Below, piece by piece: positions 21,939-32,858 of a DNA stretch of 64,000 nt. The stretch covers positions 124,001 through 188,000 of the forward strand of contig MDYQ01000007.1 of NCBI GenBank assembly GCA_003024175.1. The letters run 5' to 3'. Each line of letters opens with the position of its first letter. Within the stretch, counting starts at the first letter, position 1. Position numbers and translations under genes: made by a program. The notes under the pieces were generated by a model. It was given only the letters and a program-made list of their open reading frames with translations, did no database searches and was not told the DNA's origin. This DNA comes from Planoprotostelium fungivorum (lineage: Eukaryota; Evosea; Variosea; Cavosteliida; Cavosteliaceae).

Positions 21939-24664
21939 ATGAATGTATCGAAATTTCAAAAAATAAACGGCTTCTTCTACAATGATAATCTTGTGCCCCC
22001 TGCGAAGGTTCAACGGCAACAAACACATCCTTCTGTTGCATGCAACACAAGGTCCAACAGACACGAAAACGAAAAACAAATGTCCAGTAATGCGAGTTCA
22101 TCGCATTCCGCAGTGTTATACGCCAATCCTGAAGGTATCATCACGGCGGCTGAGAACACGAAAGGTTTCATCAATCTAGAACCACACGAATGCATCAATC
22201 TCAGCGTACATCAACTCATGTCAGAATCATATCGAGAGTATCATCTTGCCAGTGTGACAGCCCCACCAGGTGACATCCTATCATTCGCTATTCCGCCAGC
22301 GTTTTCACTCGTAATTCCCTCGATCACTGATTCCTGGCCAGGCTGTGGATTGTCCACTCATGACTTAAACTTCTTAGACGGAAAAAGCTTGATCGCCGAA
22401 ATTCAAAAGAAGGGTCACCTAGAACCCGTTCCAATCAGAGTCAACATCTCCAGATCATCAATGGACGGAACTACATCATTTCTATTGATGTTCGAACCTT
22501 ACAAAGAGGAGAGTGTCACCATCTCATTAGACACACAGGGTGGTTTCCGTTCCATCAGCAAACAGGTGATCGTGATTATCATCCAATCACCGATACCGTG
22601 TCCAGGTCGAAGAAGTCTTCGGTATCGAAGTTGAGAGTGAGTCCATTCATCTCTCCTCATCACTACCACATCACCGTCACATTATCATCTCACACAAGAG
22701 ACAGAAGCGAAGAAGAGGACTCTCAATTTCCTTTTTCCCGCCAACATCCAGCCCACCATCGTGCAGACTCCCCCGGTCGCCCCAGAATCTGCAACCATCA
22801 ATCGCAACATGATCGGCAGACATCAAGACAATTCCGTCTTTCCTTGCAGCATGCAGTTGAAACAGATCAAGTTGGGGATCGTGATCCTCTATAACGGAGC
22901 CATCACGAAATTAGATCCCAGCATGGAGTGCATCGTCATCCTCGATGAGACGGAGAGGATCATCTGTGTCTCCGGTTGTTTCAGTCTCCGATTATTCGGA
23001 TACACAGGAGCAGAAATGGCGGGAAAAATGATGTCCGAATTCATTCGGCGAAAGAAGAAGGTGTCAGCCAGGAAGAGAAAACCGAAAGAAAAGACGGGTG
23101 AGACCACCTCATCTCGATGACATCATAACACGTCATCAGCCAAGAATTCACCCCTGAACGGTGAACCACCGAGGAAGAGAGAGAGAACCCAATCGCCCGG
23201 TGAAGAGCCTCACGTTCGCCCACGCTGAAGATTGCAGATGTATCCGAACAGTTTTGTGAAGAGAATTCGATCATTGTACCGGCAGAGGTGAAGCCTGCTT
23301 ACACGTTAGACACGACGGGTGTCTTCACGATCTTGCACAAAGATGGATCACAAGTGGCCATACACTTGGAGGTGAGAGATGGTGGTGGGATGAGTTGTAG
23401 ATCGATCGTCCCAGGTGTTCCCGTATCGATCCACGGGGGGTGAATTCCGACTGTGCATGAAGCTGAAGAGGGCGCCTCAGCCGGAGGGAGAGCATAATAA
23501 CAAGATCAAACGATTGGGACCGTATGTATTGGGAGAGGTGGGCTGATCGTCTCATCGTATCATCATTCATCACCTGATGCCTCGTGAAATCATCTCATGA
23601 TCATCGCCAACTCATCATCTCCATCATGATGATCATCACCCTTGACTGACATCATACAACAGCTCTTGGGACAAGGTACCACCGGAAAAGTGCGAAGTGC
23701 CGTACACGAAGAAACGGGCGAACGATTTGCCGTGAAGATCATCAACACGCGAAAGATGGACAGAGCTGAAGTCGAGCGAACGAAGAGAGAGATCAATATC
23801 ATGGGCAAACTACAACACGAGAATATCATCCGCTTGTCTGAAGTGAGTCCACCTTCATTCACTCTGCTCTCCTTCTACAACGCTCTCCATCAAAATGACA
23901 ATTTCCTTCATTATCGTACGAAAGCTCCTTTTGATGTGATTGACGGTTGCAGGTGATCGAATTTGGAGTCAAGTTGAATATCGTGATGGAGCTCATCGAT
24001 GGAGAGGGCACTGATCTGATGGAACACATCCAGAGGAAGGGAAGACTCTCCGAGTACGAGACCCATCGTCTCTTCAGACAGATTCTCTCGGCCGTGGCTT
24101 ACTGCCATTCGAATGAAATCGTCCACAGAGGTGATGTCATGTCATGATGGAGCGATCACCGAATGATGATGCAGACATCAAACACAAGAACATCATGGTG
24201 TCGAAAGATGGTGTCGTCAAACTCATCGACTTTGGTCTGAGTAATTTCTTACCCGAAGATAAGTTGGGAGAGACTTTCTGTGGAACCCCCGCTTACGCTG
24301 CCCCCGAGATGGTGAGCTCATCCTCCGACCAGATTTTATTCTATTTTATTCACATCCTTACCACGAATAGCTGCTCGGTCAGAAATATGTCGGCTCTCTC
24401 ATCGATGTCTGGTCGCTTGGAGTTGTCCTCTATACCATGCTGACGGGCAGCTTTCCTTTCAACAACGTCTCAGAGCTGCTGCTCGGCACGTACCAAGAGC
24501 CTTCTGATGCATCCCAAGCTTGTAAAGACCTCAACGCTGGTCTGTTGACCGTGAACACGGAGCAGCGTCTCACTTTAGACCGAGCGATTCAACATCCATG
24601 GATCGTGGATGAGCTGCCTCAGCCACCACATGCAGGTGGGGACAAACATGTCGATGACGATTGA
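21939..24664 (+). CDS. PAS-domain Ser/Thr kinase (PASK-like)
   Basis: Two PAS-like regions precede the kinase. One is around 22110-22330 (AVLYANPEGIITAAENTKGF). The other is around 22900-23040 (MECIVILDETERIICVSGCF, FGYTGAEMAGK). The kinase is CAMK/AMPK-like: GQGTTGKVRSA, FAVKII, HRDIKHKN with the intron splitting HR|D, LIDFGLSNF, CGTPAYAAPEM and VWSLGVVLYTMLTGSFPF. PASK proteins are metabolic sensors whose PAS domain restrains the kinase domain. About 9 exons. The start is ambiguous between ATG 21939 and the in-frame ATG 21705. The intron at 23844-23952 holds a TCTACAACG variant, and 23393-23402 holds AGTTGTAGAT. The gene ends with TGA at 24662-24664, tail-to-tail with GOT1 with 138 bp between stops. 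Confidence 0.8.
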
Positions 24665-24802
24665 GAGATGATGCAGATGTGCGAGAGACACCGAACGAAG
24701 AGCAACCGAGACGGTTATCTCTCCAGACGATGAACAGTGGAATTTTGATCGGAGCGGCACAGAACATGAAGTTGTTGTGATGTAGAGGACTCGTCGTATT
24801 TA

Positions 24803-25324
24803 TCACGTAAGAGAGAAGCCACTGAATACATAACGAACGGCCGTCCTGACGAGGGGGATAAACTCTCTGTGTATGATTGAGACTCGTGTTATGATGTCCA
24901 CACTCACTTGAACAACATGAAGAATCCGATCATCTCCGCCAAGAAACCGAGGATGGAGTATCCGTTGAGAAGTAAGAAGATGCCAAGAGAGAACATGAGG
25001 GTGAATGGTAGTTTCTGTGGATTGATGAAGAAGTTCTTCAAGCGTTCGGCACCCAAACATAATGAAAGACCGATGAGGAGTAGCAGCTGTCCGCACATTA
25101 GAACATCGAATCGAATGATCACATCACTGACATTCGCAATGGAGAGTAGACCAGTGTCTAAAAACATGACAAATCCCAGTCCACCGAAGGCTGCGGCGAA
25201 AACTAAGAAGATGATTCCAACCTCTGTAACACACGCATCAGAGGCAACATCGACAATCATCCTACGACTCACTCTGTGATTCGGACACCCATCCTTGATA
25301 TTCATCGTCTTCATCGTAACTCAT
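24803..25324 (-). CDS. GOT1: GOT1 family vesicle transport protein
   Basis: Minus-strand gene. MSYDEDDEYQGWVSESQ is followed by a GOT1/GOLT1-type membrane protein of four hydrophobic segments: VGIIFLVFAAAFGGLGFVMF, LDTGLLSIAN/LLLLIGLSLCLG, LPFTLMFSLGIFLLLNGYSI and LGFLAEMIGFFMLFK. The arrangement matches human GOLT1 (FDKALLAIGN, FVIGLERTFRFFF and IGMIFEIYGFFLLF correspond). Got1 acts in ER-Golgi vesicle traffic. Three introns are inferred. The middle one (about 25092-25136) is 45 nt and has no stop, so it is translatable if retained; family alignment shows it must be removed. The predicted C-terminus, after KEFIPLVRTAVRYVFSGFSLT, is shorter than in animals. The start ATG 25324 faces a 695-bp divergent promoter region. 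Confidence 0.88.
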
Positions 25325-26019
25325 CTTGCGTGTCAATAAAATGGAAATGATGTTTGGATTCAAATCTTTGCAACGGATCCGTTGCCCCTCAGAGCAAACA
25401 GAGAGACCTACATCTCTTTGTCCCGAGTTTATCTCAAGACGTTCAGGGCTGATCGACTCCGGATGTTCACAACGATCAAGCAGACACCCCACAAATGGAT
25501 GGATGTCACACATACGACACGGTTTGCGTCTCTTTCTTCACCATGCACGAAAGCTGTGCCACCATCAACATGCAACCACCTCTTCCGATTCATCCACAAA
25601 GGCCACCTGATCTACCCCTCACAGCCTTCTTGTGCTTCATGACAGCCCTACATAGACAAGCACTTGTGCGATTAAGAGCTTATCGTTTGAGGCCATTTGA
25701 ATTACACGTGAAAGCCAATTCCCTGGAACATAAACATTAGCGTGGCGTGTCAGCGTTGTTAACGTGCATAATTCGTGGAGGAGCCGATCCTACAAAAACA
25801 AGCCATTTAACATAAGGCCAAAGAAGGGAAGCGAGGGGAGGTTCTCATTTGAAACTGCAACTTCTACTTCGTGTGAGTGATTAGGCCATCTCATTGTCCA
25901 TCGTGACTCGTTCTATTCGATGGGTTACATTTCGATGCTTGGGATGTTCATTTTACATTTAGGTCTGAATATATCCATACCCCGAAACTCGCACATATCT
26001 ATTCTCACACAATCACAAC
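25325..26019. other. Divergent promoter region
   Basis: A 695-bp gap between head-to-head GOT1 and CBM48-protein genes. Open frames of 80-95 codons exist on the + strand (25326-25740) but have no protein-like features. No RNA or repeat recognised. Confidence 0.5.
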
Positions 26020-29000
26020 ATGGCAGATAGTGAGTACTTATCTCCTCTCCATTTCGATCCAAGAGTAACCTCCCTCTTTAGACATCAGTTACACGTTTCG
26101 ATGGCCATACGGAGGCGATCAGATCTCTGTGGGTGGACAATTTAACGGTTGGACGGCCACCCCCATGACCAAGCAGGGCAACGAATTCTTGTTGACAGTC
26201 CACGGGCTGAAACCCCACACTCGATACCTATTCAAATACGTCGTCGATGGAGTGTGGAAAGAAGATCTGACCTCCCCCATCGATGAGGGAGAGATCGTTA
26301 ACGGTCGCAACGTCATCAACAACATCTTGGTCACTGGTTCTGCCGATGTGTCCGCTCGTCTCGCCGATGCCGAGAAGGAAAGAGATGAACTCTTCCGAAA
26401 GAACAAGAACCTGGAACAAGAACTCAAGGTGAGCCCCATTCCATCTCTGCATCCCCATTTTCATCGACACGTCACATCATATCTGATACCATTCTTCAGA
26501 CAGCAAAGAGCTCCGGTGCCCCCTCTGGAGACTCCAACCGAGTCTCAACCCTGGAGAAGGAGCTGGCAGCCGCCCATCTCGAAGTCCAAGATGGACAAGC
26601 CACACAGAGCCGCCTGAAAGAGGCCGAGGCACAGTTGACCGCCTTCCGTGCCGCCAACGAGAAGACCGCCAAGGATCATCAGGCCGCTCTAGTCCAAGCC
26701 ACCGCAGCGGCAGACAAGGCTGCTAAAGAGGCCGCCGCCCAGAAGGAGAAGGAGCTCCAGGCCAAGATCGACGCCGCCAACAAGAAGTCGACCGATTTGG
26801 AGGCAGAGCTGCAGAAGAACAAGAGCCAGGGAACAGAAGGAAAGGCACAGCAGGAGAAGGAGGCCGCACAGAGACAAGCTTTAGAGAAGGAATTGAACCA
26901 AGTGAAGGAGCAGCTGAAGACGGCCGAGGCCGCGAAGGCCGAATTAGCCTCGACGAAAGCTTCCCTCGCCGCATCGCAAGAAGAAGCTGGAAAGAAGGAG
27001 AAGGCTCACAACTCCCAATTGGAGGCTTCGAACAAGAAGGTGGCCGATTTAGAGGCTCAGGTTGCCAAGGCCACACAGGGATCTTCTGCAGCTCAGACGG
27101 AGGCCGCCGAGGCCACGAAGAAGGCTCAGGCTGAGAAGGCAAATTTAGAGAAGGAGGTCGCCCTGCTCAAGGAACAAGTCAAGGTGGCAGAGAGCTCCTC
27201 GAAATCGGCCGGAGACGCTTCGAACCAGAAATACGACAGCGAGAAGTCTGCCCACGAGGCCACGAAGAAGAGCGCCGCCGAAGCTGCGAAGCAGTTGGCT
27301 GACGAGAAGGCTGCACACGAGGCCACAAAGAAGGGAGTCGCCACTGCCACGAAGCAGTACAACGATGAGAAGGCTGCACACGAGGCCACGAAGAAGGCTT
27401 CCTCTGAGAATGGAAACAAGCAGTTGGCTGAAGAGAAGTCTGCACACGAGGCCACGAAGAAGAGCGCCGCCGAAGCTGCGAAGCAGTTGGCTGACGAGAA
27501 GTCCGCCCACGAGGCCACAAAGAAGGGTGCCAACACCTTCGAGAAGCAGTACAACGATGAGAAGGCTGCACACGAGGCCACGAAGAAGGCTTCCTCTGAG
27601 AATGGAAACAAGCAGCTGGCCGACGAGAAGTCTGCCCACGAGGCCACGAAGAAGAGTGCCGCCGAAGCTGCGAAGCAGCTGGCCGACGAGAAGGCTGCCC
27701 ACGAGGCCACAAAGAAGAACGCTGCCGACAGTGGAAGCAAGCAATTGTCCGAAGCCACGAAGCAGTTGGCTGACGAGAAGTCCGCCCACGAGGCCACAAA
27801 GAAGAGCGCCGCCGAAGCTGCGAAGCAGCTGGCCGACGAGAAGTCCGCCCACGAGGCCACAAAGAAGGCTTCTTCTGACAGCGGAAACAAGCAGCTGGCT
27901 GAAGAGAAGGCCGCCCACGAGGCCACGAAGAAGGAGCTCAACCGACACGCCGAGAGCGTAAAGACATTGGAGAAGGAGCTGACCGCCGTGAAGTCGAAGC
28001 CAGAGCCACCAAAGGTGGACACGTCCGCATACGAATCCACCATCTCGAAGCTTCGCGCCGAACTCGCCGAACTCCAAGCTCAGGTGAGATCTTTTTCGAA
28101 AATCGATTCTTATTCGTTGTAGGCCGCCGGGGACAAACAACAGGCGAGCCGATCTCAGCAGCAGTTTGTAGAGGAGAGAAAGAAGAGAGAAGAGCAGCAG
28201 ACTGAGATCCAAGAGCTGACCAACCGCATTCAGGAGCTGTCTCAGCAGCTCTTCAGAATGTCCGAGGCGTACCGCCTGCAGCAGGCCAATTCGGTTGCCC
28301 CCGGTAACGGCTCCGTGTGGTCCACCCAGTCCATCGCCCAGATCGAAGATTCCAAGCAGACTCGCGAGAAAGGTCAGTGAATTTTCTCTCACTTTTCTCT
28401 TACCTTTCTCCAACTTTTCTCACCCTCTGCAGCCCTCCGCAACGAGTTCGAGGAAGAGAAGAAGAGCTTGGAGGAGAGAATTCTGGCGGGAGATCGTAAA
28501 TTGAGATCCATCGAGCAGCAGAAGCAGGCCGCAGAGCGTGAGACAAAGAGAGCCAGAGAGGCCGCCGCCGCCTTCGAGGTAGAGAGAGCTGCCCTCATCG
28601 CAGCCAAGGAGAAGGCCGAGAAGGAAGCACACACCAACAAGGCCCTTCTAAAGAACGAAGGAAAGGACAGGTGAGACACACCCTCTCACACCACGCTCAC
28701 CCTCCACAGCAAGGAGAAGCAAGCGTTAGAGGCTCAAGTCAAGCAGCTGCAAGCTGCCGAGTCAAAGACAAAGGAGCAGCTCGAGAAGAGCAGACAGGAA
28801 GTGAAGGACTTGAAGAAGCAGACAAAGTCTGCAGCTCCCACAGAAGAGAAGAAGAAGAAGCCGGCTGCCAGTGCGGCCAATGGAGAGAGCTTAGAGTCTG
28901 GCTTCGTGGAGAAGACGAACGCACAGCTGAGCAAGCTGAAGGAGCAGCTGCTTCAGCTGCAGCAAGTGAACCCGGCCAAGGAGAAGGCAGCAGCGGGGAA

Positions 29001-29391
29001 GGCACACCAGGCCGCCGCACAAGACTTCTCTGCAGCGTACGCCCTCTTGGACCAACTCGTCCAGTCGGTCAAGTCATACAAGACGCACAAGGACGCACCA
29101 CAACAGGTGACACCTCCATCATCATCATCACCATCATCCTCTAAAGCGTCCGCGATGATGTCGCTGATGACGATGCAGGCGGCCGCGGCAGCGAGCAAGG
29201 CGGTGAAGAAGGTGGCTAGTGGAGTGAAGAACGAAGGAACTGCGGCGGTGCACGGGGCGAAGGCAGCAGCAAAGGAGGGAGACGTCACAAAGATGATCTG
29301 GCCCTTTGTCTGCGCTGTGTTGGCACTCCTCCTGGCCTACCAGTGGGGAACACAGCCAGAGGCACAGACCAACTCGTTCAGAAAGACGTAA
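26020..29391 (+). CDS. Tail-anchored coiled-coil protein with N-terminal CBM48 (AMPK-beta-like glycogen-binding) domain
   Basis: Exon 1 is only ATGGCAGATA, and the join to exon 2 gives MADNISYTFRWPYGGDQISV. Residues about 4-85 form a CBM48/E-set domain (VGGQFNGWTATPM, RYLFKYVVDGVW) like the glycogen-binding domain of AMPK-beta. About 850 residues of Ala/Lys/Glu-rich coiled coil follow, including a repeat block of 11 copies of (D/E)EKxAHEATKK. The C-terminus has one hydrophobic helix (IWPFVCAVLALLLAYQWG) and a short tail (SFRKT), which implies a tail-anchored protein facing the cytosol. Six introns; 28084-28123 ends in CGTTGTAG at the acceptor. Total about 1,000 residues. Inference: a tether linking glycogen or another alpha-glucan to a membrane, analogous in layout to human STBD1 but with domain order reversed. 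Confidence 0.82.
27229..27939 (+). repeat. Internal coding repeat, 11 copies of an (A/S)HEATKK unit
   Basis: Within the CBM48 protein, the peptide (D/E)EK(S/A)AHEATKK recurs eleven times. It is separated by spacers of two types: SAAEAAKQLA and the longer ASSENGNKQLA/GVATATKQYN. Nucleotide identity between copies is high (cacgaggccacgaagaag recurs almost unchanged), pointing to recent expansion or gene conversion. Long antisense frames here (up to 422 codons) are by-products of the biased codon pattern. Confidence 0.9.
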
Positions 29392-29618
29392 TGGGTTGTA
29401 ATGCAATGTCTCGTCTGTTTGTCTCTCTCTTCTTTGTGTCTCTTCTTTGTCTCTGCGGGTGTTGTTATGATTCTCTGTGTGTCGCTTGTTCTTGCATCTG
29501 ATGATCTCTTTCTTCTACTGGGTTGTCCGATGCAGTATGTTATTCTTGGAGTGGCTGTGTTCAACTGATGAAGAAAAGGGTGAAGATGAAGATTGGTATT
29601 CGCTCAATTTATGTCTAA

Positions 29619-30082
29619 TCAGTTCTTGTGTTGGTAGAGGTTGGCTAATCTCTTCTCGTTCTCAAGCTTCTTCATCACTTCGCGAGCCTGCATTCATTAG
29701 AACCATCCACACGAGGGCGACATGTCGCAAAGGAATCAATGTTGAATGTTCGGTTACTCACAGCGTAGTATCTCTCTCGGAGATGTCTGCAGTTCTCCAA
29801 AGCATTGTTGTTCTCTCTAACTTCACACTTGAAAATCTCCTCCTGCTCTTTGTTACAAAGAATGGACGGAGGACAAAGCAGAAACTCACACGTGTGGGGA
29901 TCGGATCGTCACCCAGAGCTGCCTTCAATTGTTGTAATCTATAGGTTCTCTCCTTCTCCATCCAGCTCTTTGTGGCTGCATGATTATTTAGACATGTACC
30001 CGAGAGTAAACCACTCACATACAAACGTCAGCCCATTGACCTCAGCCACTTGATCATAATACTTGGGGATAACCTGCGGCAT
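29619..30082 (-). CDS. Small hypothetical helical protein
   Basis: Four minus-strand exons join in frame from MPQVIPKYYDQVAEVNGLTF through SWMEKERTYRLQQLKAALGD, EEIFKCEVRENNNALENCRH and EVMKKLENEKRLANLYQHKN to TGA at 29619-29621, about 100 residues. It is highly charged and helical with two Cys in the third exon. The careful splice phasing supports a real gene. No family could be named; a small organellar or complex-associated protein is possible. It is head-to-head with the CINP-like gene, with only 68 bp between the two ATGs, implying a shared promoter. Confidence 0.6.
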
Positions 30083-30150
30083 GTTTCTGTTCGAATCAGA
30101 TGATTTGTGGATCTGATGTTGCAATTATTTTATGATTTTAGTTGAATTGA

Positions 30151-31122
30151 ATGAGCATCTTGGCAAGCCCATCCCCTTCTCCCTACAGACAGCCGACATA
30201 TGAACGTCCACTGACGGTAGTGACGGTCGTTCATCACGTCTTCCCTTCGTTATCGCCCGATGATGTGCCATCACAAGATCAGACTATCATCGAACAGATC
30301 GACCAAGTGCGAATCCTCATCGTGAAGGTGTGATGTCAGTGTAATGTTGGGTCTCTGATCGATCCATCAGGCTTTCGATCGCATGTTTGACATCCTGAGA
30401 GAGTGGGAGGAGATAAACAATGCTTCACTAGATCTCGGAACATCACTCGTTGATAACCTCGTTCGGACCCAATACATCTCACTCAAACAGAATTGGGGCA
30501 TCTTTGGTGACGATCGAGAGCTGCAGGTGCCCCTGTCATCTTACATGTGAATTGATCTCGTACAGCAAAGAGTTCGAGTCAAACTCCAGGCGGAAACACA
30601 ATCTTTCTACGATGATTTCTCCACAGAATTTAAGAAGATGAAGGGACTGCACGAGGAGATGAAAGAGCTGTTGAAGGTGATCTCAATTTTTACACAAAAC
30701 ATGATTCAACTAAAAGGTCTTGATCGATGGTGAAAATATATTGAAGAATAGTCCACCAGTGGCCATCACTGCAACGGTGTCTATATCTGATTACGGTAAG
30801 GTAGCTGTGCGATTGAGACGATTGATTATGGATCAGTTAGTTACTGTGAGGAGATTATAAGGATGTACGAGAGAGAAATAGGAGTGAAAGAGAAGATACT
30901 GGGGGACATCATGACGCGACAATTTTCGCCAGATCTGAATGGTCTCTCCACGGCTGGTGAGCTATGATTCGATGTATCAGATGATTGACCTCCTCAGGCC
31001 AATCAGAAGAGAATCGCAATCTCTTGCTGGTGTATCTGTCAGCCTGGCAGTTTCAAGCTTACGTCGACAAGCCAAGGATTGACGTGATCAAAGATATGAT
31101 AGATACCGAGTTCAATAAATGA
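30151..31122 (+). CDS. CINP: CINP-like (CDK2-interacting protein) homologue
   Basis: Six short exons from ATG 30151 to TGA at 31120-31122 encode about 230 residues. The C-terminal part lines up with animal CINP. YCEEIIRMYEREIGVKEKIL matches HKLLEMYRKELLLKRTVAKE. LLLVYLSAWQFQAYVDKPRI matches LTLSYLSMWLHQPYVESDSR. The N-terminal part matches the CINP coiled-coil region (AFDRMFDILREWEEINNASL). CINP binds CDK2, CDC7 and ATRIP and functions in replication checkpoints and ribosome maturation. Similarity is moderate but collinear over the whole length. It shares a 68-bp divergent promoter with the upstream gene. Confidence 0.7.
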
Positions 31123-31376
31123 GACTTTTTCAAACACATTCACCATGGTATTGAAGGTGCCCCACATGAACGTTTTTCGAAAAACAGATGATCAGGGGAG
31201 GAGCGAGCCATCTGATTCTATAGTCAATCGTACATACTATAATCAAGAAATGTAGAATCAGAGAACCTTGGTTAGCTCACTTTATAGCTGCCACATGAAA
31301 CGTAGAGAATTCAACCAATTTTACAACCAGGAACCCGGATAATTTCGGACAGAGCAGACGAACACGATCGAAAGAC

Positions 31377-32674
31377 ATGGTGCTCATAAAGGAATAGTGA
31401 GTCGACCTCACCCTTGTCTGCGTCATAACAGCTGACATCTTCTGAGCATCATTCCCATGCCCCTCACGGTCGAGGAGTACCGCACCGCACAACTTTACAT
31501 GGTGGCAAAGTTCTCTAGAGAGAGAACGACAAAAGGAGAAGGCATCACTATCATCAAGAACGAGCCATTTGAAGAAAATGGCGTCAAAGGACAGTTCACC
31601 CACAAGCAAATTCACGTCGGGAGGTGTGTTCTGTCGATGGACATGAGCCAATGCTGTAAACAAATGCGATATGAAGGATTGAATGATTTCAAGCTCTTTA
31701 CCCAGTTGGGCCAAGAGTCTAATACCTGCCAATTGTTGCGTGGAAGAGAAGGCTTGGAACTCTTATCCGTACGTCAGAAATGGTGAGCAGACATCCATCG
31801 TTCCAGTGTCCATTCGATATCGATGTTCTGACTCTATCAGTGTATTCGTGTCCCCTCTTTGGAGACCGTTTTTCCATCACATCTGAGACGTATTACTATG
31901 ATGATGAAGGAGAGAAGCAAGACCTCTTTAAACTCACCCCAGAAGAGAAATCCGTCTTGGAGAAAGACACGATCGACATAGTCAACGAGAGACCTGATGA
32001 CGCGTCAGTTGCACATCTTCTCATCACATCTGATCCATCGACAGACACTACAAGGAAGAAGAGGACCCGAAATTGTTCGTCAGTGAGAAGACGGGAAGAG
32101 GAAAGTTTGAGGAAGACTGGTTGAAGACCGTGAAGCCAAGGATGACGATCTACAAGATGACCAAAGCGGAATTTAAAGTTTGGGGATTTCAGACCAAAGT
32201 GGAGGCTTACCTCCAAAAGGTGAGACGTCGAATACCTGGAACATTTCTGACGCCTGCGATAGACCATGGTGAGAGACATCATCTTGCTCGGACACAGACA
32301 AGCCTTCTGCTGGATGGACGAGTGGTTTGGTATGTCTATGGAAGATCTGAGAGCTTACGAGCAGGAGACGAAGATCTATCTCGATAAGGTGAACCGACTC
32401 ATCATGATGTCGATGTGACGAGCGATCAGATCATGAACGGAGAGATCACTCCCGATGGTAAACCCATCGTGAAGACGGATTCACCCAAACCTGCGAAGAA
32501 GGGTTGGGGCTGGGGTTCTCTCACCGGCACACCTTCTCAAAGCCCAAAGGCAAACTCGCCCAAGGTTCGTTGGATATCTCGTCTAATTTTATTTTATTTT
32601 ATTTCATATTCTGATGTGAACAGCAGGTCAAGAAGGGTAAGGATTCACCTCAGATCGAACGCGCTGAAGAATGA
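31377..32674 (+). CDS. Phosphatidylinositol transfer protein (class I PITP)
   Basis: The N-terminus MVLIKEY..IPMPLTVEEYRTAQLYMVAK matches PITP ([24 protein letters not shown]). It continues with GEGITIIKNEPFEENGVKGQ, THKQIHVG, EEKAWNSYPYVR, the SITSETYYYDDEG strand, SEKTGRGKFEEDWLKT, FKVWGFQTKVEAYLQK and GHRQAFCWMDEWFGM, all in family order. Joining these needs introns at about 31397-31444, 31625-31701 and others. A polar tail extends beyond the usual end (KPAKKGWGWGSLTGTPSQSP). PITPs exchange PI and PC between membranes to feed phosphoinositide signalling. About 300 residues. A palindromic copy of the intron word lies 5 bp after the stop (32679-32697). Confidence 0.9.
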
Positions 32675-32678
32675 AGTT

Positions 32679-32697
32679 CATCTACAACGTTGTAGAC
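32679..32697. repeat. Palindrome copy between convergent genes
   Basis: CATCTACAACGTTGTAGAC lies just after the PITP stop codon, in the 184-bp space between two convergent genes. It is outside any intron recognised here. Confidence 0.85.
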
Positions 32698-32858
32698 GCC
32701 GCATAAGTTATACTTTTAGTCTTTTATTCCGTTGCTCTTCCTTTCCTGTCTGTCTCATGACAGGAGCAACACTGCCATAATATTCTATGAACTTTTTGTA
32801 CAAACTGTACACCCTCTTCTGTCCATCTCATCAGTCTCACCCATCTTCATGATCACCA

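Noticed and set aside
27126-28413. Antisense open frames of 227-422 codons across the coiled-coil repeat
   Set aside because: They mirror the codon pattern of the sense repeat (GAGGCC, AAGAAG), lack splice sites in phase and have leucine-rich or Trp/Pro/Arg repeat composition. The sense frame has domains at both ends.
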